Source of the DNA: Parasponia andersonii
Lineage: Eukaryota > Streptophyta > Magnoliopsida > Rosales > Cannabaceae
Length of the DNA stretch: 64,000 bases
Assembly: GCA_002914805.1 (NCBI GenBank)
Contig: JXTB01000738.1
Coordinates: forward strand, 62,001-126,000
Reading direction: 5' to 3'
The notes under the pieces were generated by a model. The model made no database searches and was not told the origin of the DNA. It saw only the letters and a program-made list of their open reading frames with translations. Below, piece after piece: positions 58,501 through 64,000 of the stretch (within the stretch, counting starts at the first letter, position 1; each line of letters opens with the position of its first letter). The position numbers were made by a program, and so were the translations under genes.

Positions 58501-61500
58501 CTACTTGGGTTCAACTTTTGCTGAGAGTGTGTATCCACCACTGTAATCAAAGGCATCACTGTCGTGAACATCCTTCTTGGGCAAAGCATCATTGTTATAT
58601 GGATGTTTAGGAGGACCTTTTGTGGATCCAAAGTCCGTAGCAGAAGAAGATGCTGATGTTGAGTTGGTGTTGATCCCATCATTCTGTAAAATGGTTTCAA
58701 TAGCCTTAACAACTTCACTCATTGTTGGACGATCTGAGGCTGACTCTTCAACACATTGCATGGCCAGCTCCAAGAACTTGCCAAAGCCAATGAGAATTGG
58801 TGTGTTTCTAATGGTTGGATCCATCATCTCTCTCAAACCATAATGCTCCAAGTCACTCCTATTCATTGCCATTCGCACTTCGCGGACGATATACTTTCCC
58901 TTCTCAATCGGTTGCCTCGCAGTTATGAGCTCAAGCATAACAACTCCGTAACTGTACACATCACTCTTCTCGGTCAACTGTTGAGTCATGTAGTACTCGG
59001 GATCTAGATAACCCTGCACATAAGAACAGATCACATAAGAAACTCAGCATGTTCCAAGTAACTTCTTCTATATTGTTCTAAAAACAACACTACTTTGGTC
59101 GTGGCTTTTTGGCCTAATTGTACTACAGAGCATTGCTCCGTTTTAGAAGTATCAGAAGGAAGTCTCATTTTTAAACGAAAGAGATGTTGCTTAATACTCA
59201 CCAGTGTGCCTTTGACTTGAGTCGAAACATGTCCTTTTCCACTGTCTGAGACCAGCTTAGACAAGCCAAAATCTGCAACCTTTGCCCCTAAACTTTCATC
59301 TAATAGAATATTGGTTGACTTGACATCCCTGTGAATGATAGGCGGATTTGCGAGCTCATGTAGGTAAGCTAGTCCTCTTGCTGAGCCGAGAGCTATGCGA
59401 AGTCTCCTCTTCCAGTCAAGATGAATACCAGATCTCCCTATAGTTCACATTGACAAGAATAAACTTTTAGTAGTTCAAAAATATATTTCTATTGAGGGAT
59501 GTCTAGATTGTTGATATACAAAATGATCAGTTTAAATCTTTACTTTTCCTGATAAGAACAGAGACCATGTTGTTTATGATATGAAAGGGACATTTTTTTA
59601 AAAAAAGAATTTATTTAGTAATAGTATGTTGTTAATAAGATGACCGGTTTAAATGATTAGATGTGATTATGTTGTTAATAAGATGACCGGTTTAAATGAT
59701 TAGATGTGATTATGTATGCTTTATTTTACTCCATGTATATGGTTTTTGTACAGAATTTTAGATTCTTCAAATTCTTTTGATTAAGTTGTGTTCTCAACTT
59801 TCTAATTGACCAGTTGGGAGATAGGAAAATCACCTGACAAGCTTTCTCTTAGTGTTCCGTTAGGCATAAATTCATAGACCAACATTTGTTCTCCTTGTTC
59901 AAAACAGAAACCAACAAGGCCAACAAGATTTTTGTGATGAACTCGGGAGAGCAGCTCGATTTCGGTCTTGAATTCGAGGCCACCCTGCATTGATCCTTGC
60001 TGAGCTCTTTTGATGGCCACTACTTGTCCATCAGGAAGCAATCCCCTGTAAACCTGTACAGAGAGATAAAAATAATTGAGCAGCAGCAACTTGAAGAAAA
60101 GGTCAAAAATGCGATCAACGGCTTCAATCTTGAACTTTTACCTTGCCATAGCCTCCAGATCCTATCTCATTACTTTCAGAGAAATTACTGGTGCACTTTT
60201 TAAGTTCATCATACGAAAACCACCTCGCTCCCTTTAGTTGAGGTGCACCTCCACTATCTTTGCCACTTGGTGCCCAGGAAGCTGGAACAGAGAGAAGATT
60301 TAGTAATGTAGGCCAACTAGTTTCAAGCCATGTCCAAGTACTAAAGCTAGAGTTCTAAAGTATCAAATTTGAAGTTGTTCAATGGCTCTATATGATTTTT
60401 TTTTTCCTTATTACCAAAAGGTCTACTTAATCCAATGGCCTTTTCAGCGCGTTTTTTCTGTCGAATGGCATATACTCCTACTCCAACAAGGCCCAGAACT
60501 AATAAGGCACAGCCAGCTGCTATCCCAGCAATCACTCCGGAGCTTATTGAAGTTCCTTTGTGTGAACCTGAAATAAGTTGTTCATAGCTTTTCTTGTTAG
60601 TTCAATTGACACAGAGCACAGAGCTTAAATTTCTAGTAAAGATTTCAATTTAATTACCTTGGAAAGTATAAGGAGCTGCAATGAAGTAATATGGTCCAAA
60701 TATGGGCGGCGGCTTGTAAGTTTGATTACTCAATTCAAACCCAATCCTCTGAATCTCTGACCTATTAAAAAACTGTCCTGTAGATGGAAAGAGCCCCAGT
60801 TGCACCTGAAGATAATCATCAATATTGAAGAAGGGATTTTGAAGAGACACTGAACCAGGAGTAAGGCCAAGTTTCACCCAAAGGCCCATTTCGAGTTCAT
60901 GAAACCAAGTGACGTTAGACAACTCCCTGAAAGAAGGTCCTCTAAAATATAATGTCCCCTCATAAGGATATTGACATTCACAACTCTGAGGGCTGAGCTT
61001 TTGATCCAAGGGGCAAGATTTACTTCCACAATTAGCTAAGCTTGTAGAATATGGCTTTGTGGGTTGCTGCTGAAGCTGGCAGTACCTAGTAGTTGAGATA
61101 CTACTCTCTGTGCACACAGGGTTCCCTAGAAGTCTAAAAACAGAAAATTGTTATTGAGAATGATTATTGTAAAATGTTGATTAGTCTCATTCAAAAACCA
61201 AGATGAAGGATAATGAATTTAACTCACATTAATGTATTTTTGTATTCAGATCCAACTGTCACTCCTTCAATGGCATTATTTTGCAAGTCAACAAGCTGCA
61301 GTTGTGGGCTGACGCTGTCACCCATGTTCAGTGTGTCATTGAATTTATTATTTTTCAGTTTCCTGTCAAGAGTTGAGGGAAAAAAATGAGTTGGTTATTT
61401 CAAGAAATTTCTTCGAATGTGATCAAGTCTTTGGTCCTCATATCAGTACTTACACTTGCTGCAATTGTGGAAAGCTGAATAGCTTCGGTGGAATTTGCCC

Positions 61501-63507
61501 CTGTAGCGGTCCGTATTCTATGATCCTGGAATACAAGGACAGTTACTGAATTTTCAGATTTAGAACTCATCAATGAAGGATGCAATGAAATATATGTGTA
61601 ACCTTCCAAAAAACTTACAAAGTGGTGAGGGATCGTAATGTTGAGAACCAAGCTGGAGGTTCTGATGTCTCAAATGAGTTGTTACTGAGGTCCCTGCAGA
61701 AAAGGAAAACAAAAAAAAAAAAAAAAAAAAATAAGAAGAAGAAAGGAAGAAAAACATATCATGTACATTCAAACAAGAAAAGAACATAAAACTGGAAATG
61801 GCAACATCTGGATATCCACTTACACATAATACAGGTTATTCATTCCGGTTAAGTCTGGAAAAGAGCCATTCAAATTGTTGAAGGCCAAATTTCTATCAGA
61901 AAACATACAAGTACCAAATGATTACCCACCATTCAATTTTTTGCAATTAAAAAGAAAATATGTGTACTCTTGATATGGTAATACTCACAATTCATTAATA
62001 TTTGTAAGGTTCTTGAGATTTGATGGGACTTCCCCTACTAGAGCATTTCTATCAAGCCGACTGTGACAAATTAGAAAATTTTAGATTCATGAATTTCAAG
62101 GTGTGAATAAGTTAGAGAAATTGGTAGAGTTTTCAATCGGAAATGGAGAGAAAGAGAAGATAGAATCAAGTTTGTTGTTACTCACAGAACCTCAAGAGTC
62201 TGAACAAGTCCTACTGTTGATGGGATGGTTCCAGTAAATCGGTTTCCATCAAACAAGCTGTCAATGAATAAGGATATGATATCAGATAGATAGAAATACA
62301 TAAAATAAAGATGACAGAGGTATGGAACTAACTTACATGTGTATTAGTGCCATCTCAGAGCTAAAAAGTTGCGGTGGAATAGTACCAGAGAGTTGGTTCT
62401 TGTTGAAATGGCTGCCATTTCAACAAAGTTAAAGTTAAATTTCATGCAATGTTAATTTACCTAATCTAAACTAAAATATTGAAGTAATTAATATCTTTCT
62501 TGCCTTTGATGGACTAGGAAACTATTAAATTACTCACAAGTGTTTAGCCTTGAGAAGTTGATCCAATCCTGGGGTGGTAGGGGTTGAAATAGGGAGAGTT
62601 CCAGTCAACTGATTGTCTGCCATGTCCAGCCAGTAAACATTGGAAAGCTTACCAATAGAAGGAGGTACACCACCAGTAAAGTTATTTGAATTCAGAGCTC
62701 TGTAAAGGACAAGGTTTTAAATAAAGTCAAGAAACCGGATGAAAAATGGGAGTGTATAAATAACTTGTGCTTCGACTATGCAGTTGAGTTTCTATAATCA
62801 TCATAGTGTTTCTTACAAGAAGGATAGCTCTTTAAGGTTGCCCAGTTCATCTGGAATTTTACCACTGAAGCCACAGCCTGCTAGGATTCTGAAAGTTCAA
62901 AAGAAAACAGACATTTAACATAAGCAAAAGTTCAGTAGGTGGGACTTTGACGCAGAATTTCTTGGTTAAATGTTCTTACAAGATATTCAAATTTTGGAGA
63001 TCGCCTAATCGAGAAGAGAGAGGACCTGTGAGGCCCTTGTTAAAGGACAAATCCCTGCAATAACATTGAAACTTCAGTGAATAGATAGATAGTTTCATGC
63101 TAATTTAGCTTGGTCAAATTTGTAATAGGCACCTAGACAGCACAACTAGTATTTACTTCAGTTTCGAAGAAGAATAAACTCACAAGGATCTCAATTCGGA
63201 GAGGCCTCCGATATCACCTTCAAGCTTCCCTTTAAGTCCCATGGTTGACAGACCCCTGCAAATATTAGCAGATAATGGTTACACAGATTCATAGTGTTTG
63301 AAACAGTAATGATAAGGATCCTATTAGATCTTGATTAGGCACTAAAAGTTACTCAACATGGTATCTTAAGAAACAATACTCACAATGCTGTCACCCTTGG
63401 GCCGTCACATACAACTCCCTCCCAGGATGTTCCACATGGATCATCTGATTCTCCCCAGCTTGGAGGTACATGGTCCCATGCTTCCTTCAAAGATCGGAGT
63501 GCCGCAG
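58501..63507 (-). CDS. LRR receptor-like kinase, subfamily VIII-1 (HPCA1-like); lacks only the first exon(s)
   Basis: Eighteen exons in coding order: 63507-63384, 63255-63184, 63054-62980, 62888-62817, 62699-62538, 62411-62337, 62257-62186, 62060-61989, 61892-61824, 61693-61619, 61525-61454, 61362-61228, 61133-60658, 60567-60415, 60281-60142, 60053-59834, 59437-59202, 59013-58501 (2813 bases, about 936 aa). Order: LRR N-cap ([12 protein letters not shown]), about a dozen LRRs, a Cys-containing juxtamembrane ectodomain ([33 protein letters not shown]; residues about 360-517), a membrane span ([20 protein letters not shown], about 528-550), and a kinase with [36 protein letters not shown] and [11 protein letters not shown]. 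All catalytic residues are present and it is an RD kinase, so activity is likely. Family members are plasma-membrane receptors; Arabidopsis HPCA1 senses extracellular peroxide through ectodomain cysteines. Orthology to HPCA1 itself is not shown. The signal peptide must lie in an exon beyond 64000, since the first exon here begins in phase after an AG acceptor. Confidence 0.93.
59626..59711 (+). repeat. Perfect tandem duplication, 2 x 43 bp, in a kinase intron
   Basis: The unit starting ATGTTGTTAATAAGATGACC and ending GATGTGATT is repeated directly without a mismatch, within the intron between the exons ending at 59834 and starting at 59437. Confidence 0.95.
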
Positions 63508-64000
63508 CTGAATAGATGCAATTCCAATTATTGAGATGATCATTCTAAACTATCTAAGAAAGGTTTGTACAGAGGACACCCTGACTGTTCATCTTTTGTC
63601 ATATATGTACAAATTCCTCATAATTTTCTTCACTATCGAAATTTAGCAAATATAGTAAGAACTTCATACAAATTTAGATTATAGGCATTAATATTATTGA
63701 ACACAGTGAACTGCTAGATTTAGCAAGACCATTCATAAAATACAAATAAAAAGGTTACGAGCCTTCATGATACAGGGAATATGTGACAGTGAATAGCACA
63801 GCACAAAATCTGACCCCTTTTCTTAAAATTTTAAATTTTACTTTGCTTGATTCATAGAGCTTGAAATTACTACAATATTAATCCTAATTCATGTTCTAAT
63901 CTCTCTTTCTTTATATTTCAACTAAACCTTTTCACATTTTTCATTTTTTCAGCCTATACAATGCAGTAAATTAAGGCATTACTTTGGCAAGAAACAGAAC
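63508..64000 (-). other. Intron and upstream side of the receptor kinase
   Basis: No exon with an ATG and a signal peptide can be found here in a phase that would join the exon at 63507, so this is probably intron and the first exon lies outside the window. AT-rich. Confidence 0.5.

Noticed and set aside
1..64000. A novel biological system such as a gene cluster, defence island or giant-element cargo
   Set aside because: All intact genes belong to known plant families with unrelated roles, and the rest is explained by common transposon types or unstructured AT-rich DNA.

Overview
This window is nuclear DNA of a flowering plant, most likely a eudicot and possibly a rosid. The evidence is short exons with plant-type GT-AG introns, strongly AT-rich intergenic DNA full of MITEs, hAT elements and solo LTRs, and three recognisable land-plant genes. 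One assembly gap (248 N) lies at 27065-27312. I cannot name the species.

Layout. At the left edge, a minus-strand gene for a conserved plant protein of unknown function runs off the window; three exons are rebuilt between 1 and 1119. From about 1.4 to 33.5 kb I find no host gene. That stretch is a transposon graveyard: PIF/Harbinger-like and long-hairpin MITEs, a solo LTR at 3183-4470, a CACTA-like end near 7590, a decayed hAT element at 10576-14284 with minus-strand transposase remnants, a GC-rich non-autonomous hAT at 17126-17598 with an exact 8-bp target duplication, another hAT-type MITE at 18424-19069, three copies of a (TA)n-flanked MITE at 20851-21810, a second solo LTR at 25659-27661 that contains the gap, a tRNA-like SINE near 28640, and several very short poly-A insertions flanked by direct repeats.

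The gene-bearing part starts at 34.7 kb. A SCARECROW (GRAS) gene lies on the plus strand (34714-38073, two exons, 869 aa). Convergent to it is a ten-exon GAUT7 gene on the minus strand (46967-39505, 626 aa), with a GC-AG intron and a LINE fragment in its largest intron. A third LTR, of the same type as the 25.7-27.7 kb one but inverted, lies at 49507-51221. Between 51.2 and 58.4 kb there are an unidentified broken reading frame, a Tourist-like MITE, a purine/pyrimidine inverted repeat and AT-rich filler. At the right edge a minus-strand LRR receptor kinase of subfamily VIII-1 (HPCA1-like) is present from its second exon to its stop codon (63507-58501, 18 exons, about 936 aa); its signal-peptide exon lies beyond the window.

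The genes act in unrelated processes and are not an operon or cluster: SCARECROW in root radial patterning, GAUT7 in pectin homogalacturonan synthesis in the Golgi, and the receptor kinase at the plasma membrane. I looked for a previously undescribed system and found none that the sequence supports. The interesting material is in transposon structure, gene-structure details (GC-AG splice site, in-frame upstream ATG, homopolymer expansion) and the poly-A mini-insertions.
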